A program made the position numbers and the translations under genes. A model generated the notes under the pieces. The model saw nothing but the letters and a program-made list of their open reading frames with translations. It was not told the origin of the DNA and did not search any database. Below, piece by piece: positions 47,891-57,586 of a stretch of DNA of 64,000 bases; position 1 is the stretch's first letter; each line of letters starts with the position of its first letter. Source of the DNA: Brachybacterium epidermidis (GTDB lineage Bacteria > Actinomycetota > Actinomycetes > Actinomycetales > Dermabacteraceae); assembly GCF_015209585.1 (NCBI RefSeq), contig NZ_JADEYR010000003.1, positions 62,001 to 126,000 on the forward strand, given 5' to 3'.

Positions 47891-50800
47891 GTGGAATCCA
47901 CCGCTGAGACCCTCGACCTGCCCGGCGTGAGCGCAGGCCAGGACGCCCCTGCCGACGCCATCGTGCGCGACCCCGAGCACCCGCACCCCGGCCAGTGGCG
48001 CCTCACCCACGTCCAGGTCTCCAACTGGGGCACCTTCCACGGCACCCACGACCTGGCGATCTCCCCCAAGGGCTTCTTCCTCACCGGTGGCCCCGGCACC
48101 GGCAAGTCCACGCTCCTGGACGCCATCAGCGCCCTGCTCACGCCGCCGCGCACCCTGCAGTTCAACGCCGCCGCCTCCGATGCGGGCCCGGCCCGCTCCA
48201 AGTACCGCCGCACGGTGGCCAGCTACGTGCGCGGCGCATGGGCCATGCACTACGACCAGGCCACCGGTGAGTTCAGCCAGGAGGTGCTGCGCGAGAAGAC
48301 CACCCTGTCCGTGATCACGCTGCGCTACTCCGACGGCCAGGGCGGCACCGTGCAGCTGTCCCGCCTGCTGCTGCTGCACGCCGGGCACACCTCCGACTCG
48401 GACGTCAAGAGCCTGTACGTCATCGCCCGCACGCCCCTGGACGTGAGCGACCTGCGCCAGTTCGTCTCCACCCAGATCGAGGGCAAGTCCCTGGAGGCAG
48501 CCCACCCGGGCACCGAGACCTTCCGCCAGTTCCGCGAGTACCGCGCCGCGTTCTGCCAGCTGCTGGGCATCCCCGACGAGAAGGCCCTGGGGCTGCTGCA
48601 CAAGATCCAGTCCGCCAAGGAGCTCGGTGACGTCAACGCCCTGCTGCGCGACTACATGTTGGATGCCCCCCGCACCTTCGAGCTGGCCGATCAGGCGCTG
48701 GCGAACTTCCACAACCTCTCCGAGGTGTACGAGGCGCTGGTGACCGCCCGTGAGCAGCGCGACCTGCTGCGGGGGCTGCGGGAGAACCACGAGGCATGGA
48801 CCGCCATGCGCACCCGCGGCGGCGAACTGGTGGACCGCCGCTCCGACATCGACGTGTACGCCGCCCAGCACCTGGTGCGCCTGCTGGGGGATGAGGAGCA
48901 GCGCCTCCAGCTCGAGCGCGACCGGCTCGGCGCCCAGCAGCGCCGCCTCACCCAGGACGTCGCCGAGGCCCGCGCCGACCTCGCCCAGCTCAAGGAGCAG
49001 CGCAAGCGGGCCGGAGGCGGCGAGATCGACGACTGGAAGCAGCAGATCGCCGGTCTGGAGGTGGAGCGGGAACGGCGCCGCGAGCGCGGCACCGAGTTCG
49101 CCGCCCAGCTGGCCACCGTGGAGCTGGGCACCCCCGTCAGCGAGGACGTGTTCCTCTCCCTCCAGCGGGAGGTCACCGCCCGCCGCGAGCAGCTCGAGGC
49201 CGAGGAGAAGGACTCCGATGCCGCCCGCTGGGACGCCGAGGCCGCGGTGCGCGACCTCGCGACGACCCTCGAGAACACCCGCCAGGAGCTGAAGTCCCTC
49301 ACCGCTCGCGCCTCCAACCTGTACTCCGAGGACGTGGCGCTGCGCGACCACATCGCCGCCGAGGTGGGAATCGCCCCCACCGAGCTGCCCTTCGCGGCCG
49401 AACTGCTGCAGGTGCGCGCCGGTGAGGAGGAGTGGACCGCCGCCGCCGAACAGGCCCTGAGGGGCCTTGCCCGCTCCATCCTGGTGCCCGAGCGCGCATA
49501 CCGGGACGTGGCCGCGGTCATCGACCGCACCAAGCTGCGCCGCCGCATCTCCTACAACCGCGTCAACACCGACCTGCGCCGGCCCGCCAAGAACATCGAC
49601 GAGCGCTCCCTGGCCGCCAAGCTCGACGTCAAGGACGGGGAGTTCCACGTGTGGCTCAGCCACGAGATCGCCTCGCGCATGGACTACACCTGCGCGGAGA
49701 CCCTCGAGGAGTTCACCCGCCTCTCTCGCGCGGTGCTGCGCTCCGGGCAGATCAAGCACTCCGCCACCCGCCACGAGAAGAACGCCGACCGGCAGATCAA
49801 CGACCGCTCCCAATGGGTGCTGGGCTTCGACAACCGTGCCAAGCGCGCCGTGTTCGAGGCCGAGCGCACCCGCGCCGAGCAGGCCCTGTTCGAGGCCCAG
49901 GCCCGCCGCGCCGATGTGGAGACCGCGCGCCGTCGCCGCCGCGAGCACCTCTACGCACTCCAGGCCATCAGCGGCGTCACCTGGGACGACATCGATGCCG
50001 CCTCGGTGGCCCGGCGCATCGCCAACCTGCGCGACATGGTGCGCGCCGCCGAGGACGGCTCCGCGGCGCTGACCGAGCTGGCGCGGCAGATCGACGACGT
50101 GGAGCAGGCCATCGCCGATGCCGACGAGGAGCTGCTCGACGTGGTGCGCACCGCGGGCAAGCTCGGCGAGCAGGCCGAGCGCGCCGCCGAGCGCCTCACC
50201 CAGGCCCGCTCCCGCCTCGCCGAGCGCACCCTCACCCCCGAGGTGGAGGCGGAGCTCGCCGAGCGCTTCACCGCGATCGCCCCCACCCTGGTGCTGGCCA
50301 CCATCGACCAGGTCACCAAGGACGCCTCGGCCACCCTGGACGCGGAGCTGATGGACCTCACCCGCCGCACCTCCCGCGCCGAGGAGGACATGCGCACGGC
50401 CATGCGGGAGTTCGCCCGCCGCTGGCCCGCCCAGGCCGGGGACACCGACACCAGCCTCGAGGCGGCCGACGACTTCCTGGCCATCCTGCAGCGCATCGAG
50501 GAGGAGAAGCTGCCCGAGGTGGAGGACCGCTTCTTCGAGTTCTTCACCGGCAACACCCTCGGCGACGTCCAGGCACTGGCCACCGCCATCGCCCGCGAGC
50601 CGGCCGAGATTCGCAAGCGGCTGCAGCGCATCAACGCGCTGCTGGCCCAGGTGGAGTTCCACGCGGGGCGCTACCTGCAGCTGTCCATGCGGCCCGTGCA
50701 CCTGGCGGCGCTGGACGAGTTCAAGCGCGCTCTCGAGGACGCGGTCGTGGACACCACCCAGAACGACATCAGCCGCGACCGGGAGCTGGCCGAGCAGCGG

Positions 50801-51280
50801 TTCCTGTCCCTGCGCCACCTGATGGACCTGATCTCCGCGGCCCGCACCAAGGACGACCAGGTCTCCCGCGCGATCCTCGACGTTCGCCGCCACGTCCACT
50901 TCCACGCCGAGGAGGTCGACGCCGCCGGCACCGTGGTCCACGCCCACGAGTCCGGCGGCCCGCTCTCCGGCGGCCAGAACGAGCGCCTGGCCACCTTCTG
51001 CCTCGCAGCAGCGCTGCGCTACCAGTTGGCCGGTACCGGGCAGGACGTGCCCCGCTACGCCCCGATCATCATCGACGAGGCCTTCTCCAAGGGCGCCGGG
51101 AAGTTCATCACCGCCGCGATGGAGTCCTTCCGTCACTTCGGATTCCAGGTGGTGCTCGCCAATCCCGGCAAGAACCCGCAGGCCCTGGCCCCGTTCATCG
51201 GGGGGGTCGGCGTGGTCTCGATCCGGCAGGACCGCTACTCCTCCGTCGCCCCGATCGAGTTCGTGCCGGTCCCCGCGTGA
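47891..51280 (+). CDS. jetC: JetC/MksB-like SMC ATPase
   Basis: A 1129-residue MukB/JetC-type SMC protein. The N-terminal head has LTHVQVSNWGTFHGTHDLAI and Walker A GGPGTGKST (residues 66-74); long coiled coils (for example LERDRLGAQQRRLTQDVAEA) flank a hinge-like region near residues 510-560 (ILVPERAYRDVAAVI). The C-terminal head carries the ABC signature LSGGQNERL at 1025-1033 and Walker B YAPIIIDEAF near 1058-1065. Such ATPases extrude DNA loops and, with a JetD nuclease, cleave plasmids. Start GTG 47891 after a leaderless-type -10. No jetD follows; a 169-residue unknown gene does. A 1182-residue antisense frame is an artefact of GC bias. Confidence 0.93.
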   Translation: MESTAETLDLPGVSAGQDAPADAIVRDPEHPHPGQWRLTHVQVSNWGTFHGTHDLAISPKGFFLTGGPGTGKSTLLDAISALLTPPRTLQFNAAASDAGPARSKYRRTVASYVRGAWAMHYDQATGEFSQEVLREKTTLSVITLRYSDGQGGTVQLSRLLLLHAGHTSDSDVKSLYVIARTPLDVSDLRQFVSTQIEGKSLEAAHPGTETFRQFREYRAAFCQLLGIPDEKALGLLHKIQSAKELGDVNALLRDYMLDAPRTFELADQALANFHNLSEVYEALVTAREQRDLLRGLRENHEAWTAMRTRGGELVDRRSDIDVYAAQHLVRLLGDEEQRLQLERDRLGAQQRRLTQDVAEARADLAQLKEQRKRAGGGEIDDWKQQIAGLEVERERRRERGTEFAAQLATVELGTPVSEDVFLSLQREVTARREQLEAEEKDSDAARWDAEAAVRDLATTLENTRQELKSLTARASNLYSEDVALRDHIAAEVGIAPTELPFAAELLQVRAGEEEWTAAAEQALRGLARSILVPERAYRDVAAVIDRTKLRRRISYNRVNTDLRRPAKNIDERSLAAKLDVKDGEFHVWLSHEIASRMDYTCAETLEEFTRLSRAVLRSGQIKHSATRHEKNADRQINDRSQWVLGFDNRAKRAVFEAERTRAEQALFEAQARRADVETARRRRREHLYALQAISGVTWDDIDAASVARRIANLRDMVRAAEDGSAALTELARQIDDVEQAIADADEELLDVVRTAGKLGEQAERAAERLTQARSRLAERTLTPEVEAELAERFTAIAPTLVLATIDQVTKDASATLDAELMDLTRRTSRAEEDMRTAMREFARRWPAQAGDTDTSLEAADDFLAILQRIEEEKLPEVEDRFFEFFTGNTLGDVQALATAIAREPAEIRKRLQRINALLAQVEFHAGRYLQLSMRPVHLAALDEFKRALEDAVVDTTQNDISRDRELAEQRFLSLRHLMDLISAARTKDDQVSRAILDVRRHVHFHAEEVDAAGTVVHAHESGGPLSGGQNERLATFCLAAALRYQLAGTGQDVPRYAPIIIDEAFSKGAGKFITAAMESFRHFGFQVVLANPGKNPQALAPFIGGVGVVSIRQDRYSSVAPIEFVPVPA

Positions 51281-51427
51281 GCGGTCCGCGGTCGCCGATG
51301 GGGAGTTCTCCCCATCGGCAGATCGCGGCCGCGGGCCTACCCTGGACGCCAACCGTTTCGCGCGCGCCCGACGGGCCGGACGGGGAAGCATCGACGGACC
51401 GGGACACACGTGGGGAGGGGCACACGG

Positions 51428-51937
51428 ATGTCAGCTCTGCCGGCGAAGACGCCCGATGCCATCGCCTCCCAGGACGAGACCCATCTCCACATCCATGAGC
51501 TGCTCACCGCGGCCACCCAGGCCCTGCTGCACGAGCAGCCCGGCCTCGGCACGTTCGAGGACCATCGCCCCCAGCGCGACCGCCCCTCGGGGGAGGCATG
51601 GAACGGCCTGGAGACGATGTGCCACGTCAGCGCCCTGCTGATCGCAGGTCGCTCCCCGGACCTGAGCGAGTGCGGATCGCAGCGCCTCCTGGACGCCGTG
51701 GACTCCGCCGTGGCACCTCTGCGCCTGACGCGTCAGGACGACCGCGAGGACAGCGGCGTGCGCACCGTCGTGTGGCGGGACCCCGACGGGGTGCGCCTGG
51801 AGGTGGTGATCGGGGTGCGAGTGGCCGTGCGGGCGATCAGCATGCCCTTCCTGCCGGGCTCCCTGCGGCCGCTGTGGACCACCAGCCCCGCCTCGCCGAT
51901 CAGCCCGCTGACCCCGCCGCCGCAGCCGCTGCACTGA
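51428..51937 (+). CDS. Unknown protein downstream of jetC
   Basis: ATG 51428 (MSALPAKTPDAIASQ) with GGGAGG about 11 nt upstream gives 169 residues: HLHIHELLTAATQALLHEQP, SGEAWNGLETMCHVSALLIA, VDSAVAPLRLTRQDDRED and a strand-rich C-terminal part (DPDGVRLEVVIGVRVAVRAI) before a proline-rich end. I see no catalytic motif, Toprim signature or signal peptide. It follows jetC by 148 nt on the same strand, so it could be a partner or an unrelated gene. Its 3' end overlaps the convergent maltokinase gene by 38 nt. Confidence 0.6.
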   Translation: MSALPAKTPDAIASQDETHLHIHELLTAATQALLHEQPGLGTFEDHRPQRDRPSGEAWNGLETMCHVSALLIAGRSPDLSECGSQRLLDAVDSAVAPLRLTRQDDREDSGVRTVVWRDPDGVRLEVVIGVRVAVRAISMPFLPGSLRPLWTTSPASPISPLTPPPQPLH

Positions 51938-53399
51938 TCCGCTCCAGGGCGCCCAGCGGGATCGGCAGCCAGTCCGGGCGGTTGCGCGCCTCGTACAGCG
52001 CCTCGTACACCGCCTTGTCGGCCTCGAACGCCGCCAGCAGCACCCGCAGCGACGCGTCCTCCGCGCGGATCCCCGCCCCCTGCGTGTACCCGGCCAGGAA
52101 CGCCTCCCGGGCCCTGCTCGACCAGTCGGTGACGTCCCTGTCGTGCTCGAGCGCCACGGCACCGGCCGCGTAGTCCAGGCTGCGCAGCATCCCTGCCACG
52201 TCCCGCAGCGGGGAGTCCGGGCGGGAGCGCTGGGCCAACGGCCGCAGCGGCTCGCCCTCGAAGTCCAACAGCACCCAGCCCCGTCCCGGCGCGGCCAGCA
52301 CCTGGCCCAGGTGCAGATCGCCGTGGATGCGCTGCATCGCAGGCCAGGAGGCATCCAGCGCCGCTCGCTGGAGGGACTCGAGAGCAGCACGGTGCTCATC
52401 GACCTCCGCCACCTGCAAAGCCACCTCGTCCAGCCGCTCCCGCATCTGCTGCACCATCGCGGCGGCGACGTCCCGATCGGTACGGACGGTGCCGAGCGCG
52501 GCGGCCAGGTCCCGGTGCACCTCCGCGAGAGCGGTGCCCAGCCTGCGGGCCGCAGCGGAGAAGTCCTCCCCGGCCACGGCCTGCCGCAGGGCCGTGCGCC
52601 AGGCGTCCTCCACGCCCGGCAGGAACTCCTGTGCGAACAGTGCGTGCGCCCGCAGCTCGCCCAGGGCCAGGTGCGTCTCGCCGACCACCGGCGGCACCCG
52701 CGTGGAGCCGGCATCGGTGAGCGCCCCCTGCAGCACCACATCAGGGTTCTCGCCGTCCTGCAGCACCCGGAACAGCTTCACGATCACCGGTCGCGCCCCC
52801 TCGGCCTCGAAGATCATCGAGGTGTTGGACTGCTCCCCGGACAGCAGGCGGGAGGAGGCACCCGGTCCGACGGGCAAGCCGCGCGCTCCGTCGTCCTGCG
52901 CGGGCGCAGCCGCCCCATCGGCCTGCGACGGGCCACCGGCCACGGTGCGCGAGCTCAGCCGCAGATCCGGTCCCGCTGCGTCAGCGCCGGCCGCCAGCAT
53001 GCGCAGCATGGCGGCGCGACCGTCGGGATCACGGGTGGCGTCATCCGCTCGCAGCGGCCCGCCCGGCACGGCCAGCACACCGATCTGCGCCCCTTCCTCG
53101 CCGGTGGCCCCCTGGCCGGGACGACGCAGCACGACGGGCACCTGGTACAGGGCCTCGCTGCCGGTCTCGGTCCCGGCGCCGATCACGGTGGCCACCACCA
53201 CATGGTCACCGGCCACGTGCAGGGGTGCCCACCCCAGCAGCCGGACCGTCGGCACCCCGGTCCCCTTGTGGGCGTACCAGCGCTGGGAGTGCATCCAGGC
53301 GGCCAGGTGCTCGGCAAGGAAGGGCAGCAGCTCGCCGAGAGGGGGCAGGTCGGTGAGATCGAGGGAGTGCTCAGGTGCGGGGGAGCGGTGCTCGTCCAT
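51900..53399 (-). CDS. mak: Maltokinase
   Basis: Phosphorylates maltose to maltose-1-phosphate, the substrate of GlgE in alpha-glucan synthesis. The 499-residue protein has the N-terminal cap (AAWMHSQRWYAHKG), SGEQSNTSMIFE phosphate-binding loop, IVKLFRVLQDGENPDV, the catalytic IHGDLHLGQVL and metal site WVLLDFEGEPLRPL of the aminoglycoside-kinase fold. The loop around residues 100-185 is an Ala/Gly/Asp-rich insertion. No treS, glgE or glgB is adjacent, unlike the usual treS-mak arrangement. TACAGT lies 6 nt before the ATG. Confidence 0.88.
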   Translation of the reverse strand: MDEHRSPAPEHSLDLTDLPPLGELLPFLAEHLAAWMHSQRWYAHKGTGVPTVRLLGWAPLHVAGDHVVVATVIGAGTETGSEALYQVPVVLRRPGQGATGEEGAQIGVLAVPGGPLRADDATRDPDGRAAMLRMLAAGADAAGPDLRLSSRTVAGGPSQADGAAAPAQDDGARGLPVGPGASSRLLSGEQSNTSMIFEAEGARPVIVKLFRVLQDGENPDVVLQGALTDAGSTRVPPVVGETHLALGELRAHALFAQEFLPGVEDAWRTALRQAVAGEDFSAAARRLGTALAEVHRDLAAALGTVRTDRDVAAAMVQQMRERLDEVALQVAEVDEHRAALESLQRAALDASWPAMQRIHGDLHLGQVLAAPGRGWVLLDFEGEPLRPLAQRSRPDSPLRDVAGMLRSLDYAAGAVALEHDRDVTDWSSRAREAFLAGYTQGAGIRAEDASLRVLLAAFEADKAVYEALYEARNRPDWLPIPLGALERISAAAAAAGSAG

Positions 53400-53405
53400 G
53401 TGACC

Positions 53406-53411
53406 ACTGTA
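53406..53411 (-). promoter_or_regulatory. Candidate -10 box of mak, leaderless
   Basis: On the minus strand TACAGT is 6 nt upstream of the maltokinase ATG; it is divergent from the box for the surface protein. Confidence 0.5.
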
Positions 53412-53451
53412 TGGCGTGCGCTGCAGCAGGAGGGCCCGAGGCGCTGCTTGC

Positions 53452-53457
53452 TACGCT
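53452..53457 (+). promoter_or_regulatory. Candidate -10 box of the surface protein gene, leaderless
   Basis: TACGCT ends 6 nt before GTG 53464. Confidence 0.5.
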
Positions 53458-53463
53458 GGCCGG

Positions 53464-55410
53464 GTGCTCGAGCCCAGGCCGTCCGGTGGCCGTCGCGCCC
53501 TGTCCCTGCGGGCCGCGACGCTGCTGATGAGCGCCGTGCTGCTGGTCGGCCCCGCGGCTCCGGCCTCGGCCATCGGGGAGAGCGGGCCCTTCGAGCTGCC
53601 GCTGGAGACCAGCACCGTCAGCATCGCGCCCGGCGCCGCCACGGCCATGCCCCTGATCGCGCTGCTGGAGGATCAGCAGCAGGACGAGTTGGATCTCGGG
53701 ACGGCCCGGCTCGGCATCCCCACCGACCTCCCCGCAGCCCAGACGTCCCGGATGTCCCTGGGGGAGGACGCGCGCACGTTGACCGTGGCCGGCGAGGGCA
53801 CGTGGGGGCTCGTGGGCGGTGACCTGGTGTTCACGCCGGACTCCGGTGTGACGGGCGCCGAGCAGCCCGTGACGCTGACCATCGAGAGCATCCACGGGCA
53901 CCGCTCCGAGCCCGCGCAGCTCACGCCGGCCCTGCTGGAGTCCGTCGACGACGAGGGGCGCGGCTCGGCGGGGCAGCCGGTCGAGGTCGCCCTGGGCCAC
54001 GAGGTCCCCGAGGGCGGTGCCACGCGGCTCCAGCTCGACGGCCTCCCGCCCGGATCAGCCACCACGAGGGACGGCAGCCGTCTGATGATCCCGGAGCAGG
54101 GGCGATGGCTGACCTCCGAGTCCGGGGAGACCCTCACCTACGAGCCCCTGGGGGTGCGCCTGGGGCGGCAGCCCGATCCGGTGCGCTACCTGGTGGTCGA
54201 CGAGGAGGGCGGGCCGGTGGCCACCGGTCGCGTCGAGATCACGGTGCCCGTGATCTCCGATCTCTACCATTCGGCGCCCTTCGGCCAGGACATCGTCTAC
54301 TCGGTGGGCGAGGCCCAGCAGTTCGTGGATCCCGCCACCCTGGTCCTGGACCCGCCCCCCGGTGATGACGCCGAGGCTGTCTCGGAGACCGAGGTGGTGG
54401 TGCCCGGGCAGGGCACCTGGACCCTGGACCGCGATGCTGCCACCGTGCGCTTCTCCCCGGAGAGCGAGCTGGTGGACCAGGCGGCACCGATGGGCATCCG
54501 GGGCGGCGATGGCGAGGGCGCGCAGGCCGCGCCCGCCCTGCTCAGCACCGCCTATCCGATCCTGGTGGACCGCACCCAGTCGGCCCCGCCGGGTGAGCCG
54601 CTGGTCTTCGACCTCACGGTGGGGGTCAGGGACGTGCGCGCCGATTCGATCCGCTTCGATCCCGAGCCGCTCTCGGCCGAGGCGATCGTCTCCAACGACG
54701 GGCTGACGCTGCGCCAGCCGGGGGAGGGCACCTGGAGGATCGAGGAGGACGCGCGCACGATCACCATGACGCCGGATGCCGCATTCCGGGGGGAGTCCAC
54801 CCCGGTCGGCATCGTCGGGCAGGGCGTGTACGCCGACAACCCGGTGGAGGCGGCCCTGACCGCGGTGGTCGCACCGGTGATCGCCACGGCGCGCGATGAC
54901 GAGGAGCGCACCGCGCCCGGCGTGCCGATCACGGTGGACGTGCTGGCCAACGACACCGCAGGCAGCGGCTCCCAGCCCCTGCGGCCGGAGTCCGTGCAGA
55001 TCCGCTCCATGTCCGCCACGAACCTGGGGGAGCTGTGGGACGCCACCGGGGAGCGTCTGGTGATCCCCTCGGAAGGGGAGTTCACCGTGGCGCGGAACGG
55101 CTCCATCACCTTCACCCCGCAGGACGGGTTCGTGGGGCGCACCTCCCCGATCATCTACATCGTGTGGGACAGCACCGGGATCCCCACCCAGGCATCCCTG
55201 ACCATCGACGTGGATCCGGCCGTCGCCGCGAGCGGGCAGCCCCGCACCGACCCCAGCGGCATCAACAGCCTGCTGGCGGGGCTGCTGCCCGGTTCCCGCG
55301 ACACGTCCATCGTGTTCGGGACGGTCGTCCTGCTGCTGCTGTTCGCCGGGCTGGTGGCGATGTGGATCGGGGTCCGCATGGAGCAGGACCGCCGCCTCTG
55401 GGAGGACTGA
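53464..55410 (+). CDS. Surface protein with CshA-type fibril repeats
   Basis: A 648-residue secreted protein: signal peptide (LSLRAATLLMSAVLLVGPAA) to about residue 35, several degenerate CshA-like repeats of about 100 residues with the hallmark GxWxxxxxxxxxFTP (GEGTWGLVGGDLVFTPDSG, GQGTWTLDRDAATVRFSPES, GEGTWRIEEDARTITMTPDA, NGSITFTPQDGFVGRTSPI), and a C-terminal membrane segment (VVLLLLFAGLVAMWIGV) with a short charged tail. It may be a fibrillar adhesin or wall-spanning stalk anchored in the membrane; there is no LPXTG sorting signal. Adhesin function is inferred from CshA. Confidence 0.8.
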   Translation: MLEPRPSGGRRALSLRAATLLMSAVLLVGPAAPASAIGESGPFELPLETSTVSIAPGAATAMPLIALLEDQQQDELDLGTARLGIPTDLPAAQTSRMSLGEDARTLTVAGEGTWGLVGGDLVFTPDSGVTGAEQPVTLTIESIHGHRSEPAQLTPALLESVDDEGRGSAGQPVEVALGHEVPEGGATRLQLDGLPPGSATTRDGSRLMIPEQGRWLTSESGETLTYEPLGVRLGRQPDPVRYLVVDEEGGPVATGRVEITVPVISDLYHSAPFGQDIVYSVGEAQQFVDPATLVLDPPPGDDAEAVSETEVVVPGQGTWTLDRDAATVRFSPESELVDQAAPMGIRGGDGEGAQAAPALLSTAYPILVDRTQSAPPGEPLVFDLTVGVRDVRADSIRFDPEPLSAEAIVSNDGLTLRQPGEGTWRIEEDARTITMTPDAAFRGESTPVGIVGQGVYADNPVEAALTAVVAPVIATARDDEERTAPGVPITVDVLANDTAGSGSQPLRPESVQIRSMSATNLGELWDATGERLVIPSEGEFTVARNGSITFTPQDGFVGRTSPIIYIVWDSTGIPTQASLTIDVDPAVAASGQPRTDPSGINSLLAGLLPGSRDTSIVFGTVVLLLLFAGLVAMWIGVRMEQDRRLWED

Positions 55411-55467
55411 TCGGGATGCAGGCCCCAGCCGTCGGCGGATCGAACGGGAGTCAGCGCACCGCCGGAC

Positions 55468-56067
55468 TCAGCAGCCCTCGGGTGGCTGCACCGGCTGTTC
55501 GAGCGCCTGCTGCGCCGCCTCCGGGGCCGCGAGCCCCGGGAAGCCGTCGCCCAGCAGCAGGTCCACTCCGGTTCCCTCCCGCTGGTCCATGCGCAGCTGC
55601 GCCCCGGGCACCTGCGCCAGCAGCGACTGGGCGGCCAGGTATCCCTCGGGCCCGTGGACGATGACGGCCGGCCCGCTGGCCTGACTGGTGTTGCCGGGAT
55701 CCCCGGTCGCGTACCCCCGTTCAGCCAGATCCGCGGTGATCGATCCCGCGAAGCCGCTGCGCCCGGTGCCGTTGAGCACCGTCACCTGCACCTCGGTCGG
55801 GGAGAGGGGGACTGCATCGGCGCCCGGGCACACCAGCTCCGCGCCCGCGTACCGCAGGGTCTTCGGGGCGATCATCCCGGGCTCCGCCGGCGGCTCCCGC
55901 AGCTCGCGCAGGGCGTAGGCACCGATGGCCACCAGCGTCACCAGCAGCAGCGAGAAGACGATCAGCTGGGTGATGCGCAGCCGACGGGTCCGCCGCGTCC
56001 TCAGCGAACGACGGCGGACCTCGTCGGCAGACCGCCCGTAGGGATGGACCTCACGCTCGGGCGGCAT
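55468..56067 (-). CDS. Membrane protein with LytR C-terminal domain
   Basis: Start ATG 56067 (MPPEREVHPYGRSADEV) gives 199 residues: a basic cytosolic N-terminus, one membrane segment (LIVFSLLLVTLVAIGAYAL) and an extracytoplasmic LytR_C domain, recognisable from VQVTVLNGTGRSGFAGSIT, LAERGYATGDPGN and a beta-alpha end. LytR_C domains are common in wall-polymer transfer proteins, but no LCP catalytic domain is present. It starts one base after the hexosaminidase stop, so the two are cotranscribed. A role in the cell envelope is inferred. Confidence 0.8.
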   Translation of the reverse strand: MPPEREVHPYGRSADEVRRRSLRTRRTRRLRITQLIVFSLLLVTLVAIGAYALRELREPPAEPGMIAPKTLRYAGAELVCPGADAVPLSPTEVQVTVLNGTGRSGFAGSITADLAERGYATGDPGNTSQASGPAVIVHGPEGYLAAQSLLAQVPGAQLRMDQREGTGVDLLLGDGFPGLAAPEAAQQALEQPVQPPEGC

Positions 56068-56068
56068 G

Positions 56069-57478
56069 TCAGTCCAGGGGGCGGTACCGGATGCCGAAGG
56101 CGTCCAGTCGGGGAAGGTGGCCTCGCAGCCGCTCCTCGAACTCCTCCCAGCTCTGCTCGGGGGAGCCCCAGGCACGCTCGGCGACGGCGCACATCCGGGG
56201 GAAGGCCATGTACTGCAGGTGCTCCAGGGTGGGGATGTACTCCGTCCACAGCTGGCCCTGCAGGCCGATCACGAGCTTCTCCTCGTCCGCACTGAGCTTC
56301 TGGGGGGAGAAGGCGGCGGTGTAGACGTCCTTGACGGTGGTGTGCCCGCCGATCGCCAGGGGCTCTGCCTCGCTCCTGGCCTGGTAGTGGTCGAAGTACA
56401 GATGCTCGTTGTTGGCGATGACCGTCTGGAAGCCGCGTTCGGTGGAGGTCTTCACCCCGTTGCCGTGGCGCCAGTTCATGATCACCATGTCATCGGGCAG
56501 ATGGGTCTCCAGCACCTCGTCCCAGCCGATCACGCGCTTGCCCTTCGCGGTGAGCACGTCGTACGCGAACTGGGTGAAGCGCCCCTGGATCTCCGAGACC
56601 CGCGTGTAGCCCCATTCGGTCATGCGGGTGCGGGCCTCGGTGGATCGCTCCCACTCCACGGTCGGGCACTCGTCCCCGCCGATGTGGAAGAAGGGGGCCG
56701 GGAAGATGTCGGCCACCTGGGTGAGCACGTCGCGCAGGAACTCGAACACCTGGTCCGAGACGCCGAGCACGTGATCGGAGATGCCCCACACCTCGCGCAC
56801 CCCGATCTGCTGGGCAGGGTTGTTGCCCAGCTCCGGGTAGGCGGCGACAGCGGCCTGCATGTGGCCGGGCAGGTCCACCTCGGGCACGATCATCACCCCG
56901 CGCTTGCTGGCGTAGTCCACCAGGCCGCGCAGGTCGTCCTGGGTGTAGAAGCCGCCGTGGCGCACCCCGTCGTACTGCCAGTCGGCCTCGTCGGCGCCCA
57001 TGTGGCCCACCAGGCTCTGATCGCGCCAGGCGCCCACCTCGGTCAGCTTCGGGTATCCCTTGATCTCGATGCGCCAGCCCTGGTCGTCGGTCAGGTGCAG
57101 GTGCAGCACGTTCAGGCGGTGCAGGGCCATCGCATCGATCATCGTCTCCACCTCCTGCACCGTGAAGAAATGGCGGGAGACGTCGAGGTGCATGCCGCGC
57201 CAGGCGTGCTTGGGGCGGTCCACGATGGTCACGCAGGGGATGGAGCCGCCGCTGCCGGTGACGATCTGCGCGAAGGTGTTGCGGCCATCGGCCAGGGCGG
57301 CCTCGCTGCCGGCGGAGAGGTTCGCACCCTTGGGGGAGATGGACAGCGAGTACTCGGTGCGAGGCAGGTCCTCGTTGATGCCGATCGAGAGCCCCGCCCA
57401 GGGATCCGTCGTCTCCCAGACCCCGTGGGAGTAGATGACGGACTGCGGGAGCGGGACGAGGGCGAGCGGGTCGGGCAT
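56069..57478 (-). CDS. Beta-N-acetylhexosaminidase, glycoside hydrolase family 20
   Basis: Removes terminal N-acetylglucosamine or N-acetylgalactosamine. I start it at ATG 57478 (MPDPLALVPLPQSVIYSHG) because AGGAGA lies 6 nt upstream; the frame extends further without similarity. The 469-residue protein has RGMHLDVSRHFFTVQEVETM, LHLHLTDDQGWRIEIKGYP, VIVPEVDLPGHMQAAVAAYP-like barrel strands and the catalytic Asp-Glu pair in HIGGDECPTVEW. There is no signal peptide, so it acts in the cytosol, perhaps on imported chito-oligosaccharides or wall turnover products. Confidence 0.93.
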   Translation of the reverse strand: MPDPLALVPLPQSVIYSHGVWETTDPWAGLSIGINEDLPRTEYSLSISPKGANLSAGSEAALADGRNTFAQIVTGSGGSIPCVTIVDRPKHAWRGMHLDVSRHFFTVQEVETMIDAMALHRLNVLHLHLTDDQGWRIEIKGYPKLTEVGAWRDQSLVGHMGADEADWQYDGVRHGGFYTQDDLRGLVDYASKRGVMIVPEVDLPGHMQAAVAAYPELGNNPAQQIGVREVWGISDHVLGVSDQVFEFLRDVLTQVADIFPAPFFHIGGDECPTVEWERSTEARTRMTEWGYTRVSEIQGRFTQFAYDVLTAKGKRVIGWDEVLETHLPDDMVIMNWRHGNGVKTSTERGFQTVIANNEHLYFDHYQARSEAEPLAIGGHTTVKDVYTAAFSPQKLSADEEKLVIGLQGQLWTEYIPTLEHLQYMAFPRMCAVAERAWGSPEQSWEEFEERLRGHLPRLDAFGIRYRPLD

Positions 57479-57586
57479 GGTCTCTCCTGAGGGGTGACGC
57501 GGGTCGTGGATCCCCCAAGTCTGCCACGTCACATCAGGGCGCGGGGAAGACCTCCGATGTCTCACCGAGGCCGTGACCGGGCATGA

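Noticed and set aside
47861-51409. A 1182-residue open frame antisense to jetC
   Set aside because: It is a GC-bias shadow: low-complexity Gly/Ala/Val/His/Leu composition, no motif, and jetC on the other strand has complete SMC motifs.
51281-53463. Search for JetD (Toprim nuclease) after jetC
   Set aside because: Neither the 169-residue protein nor the maltokinase has a Toprim or DUF2220-type motif.
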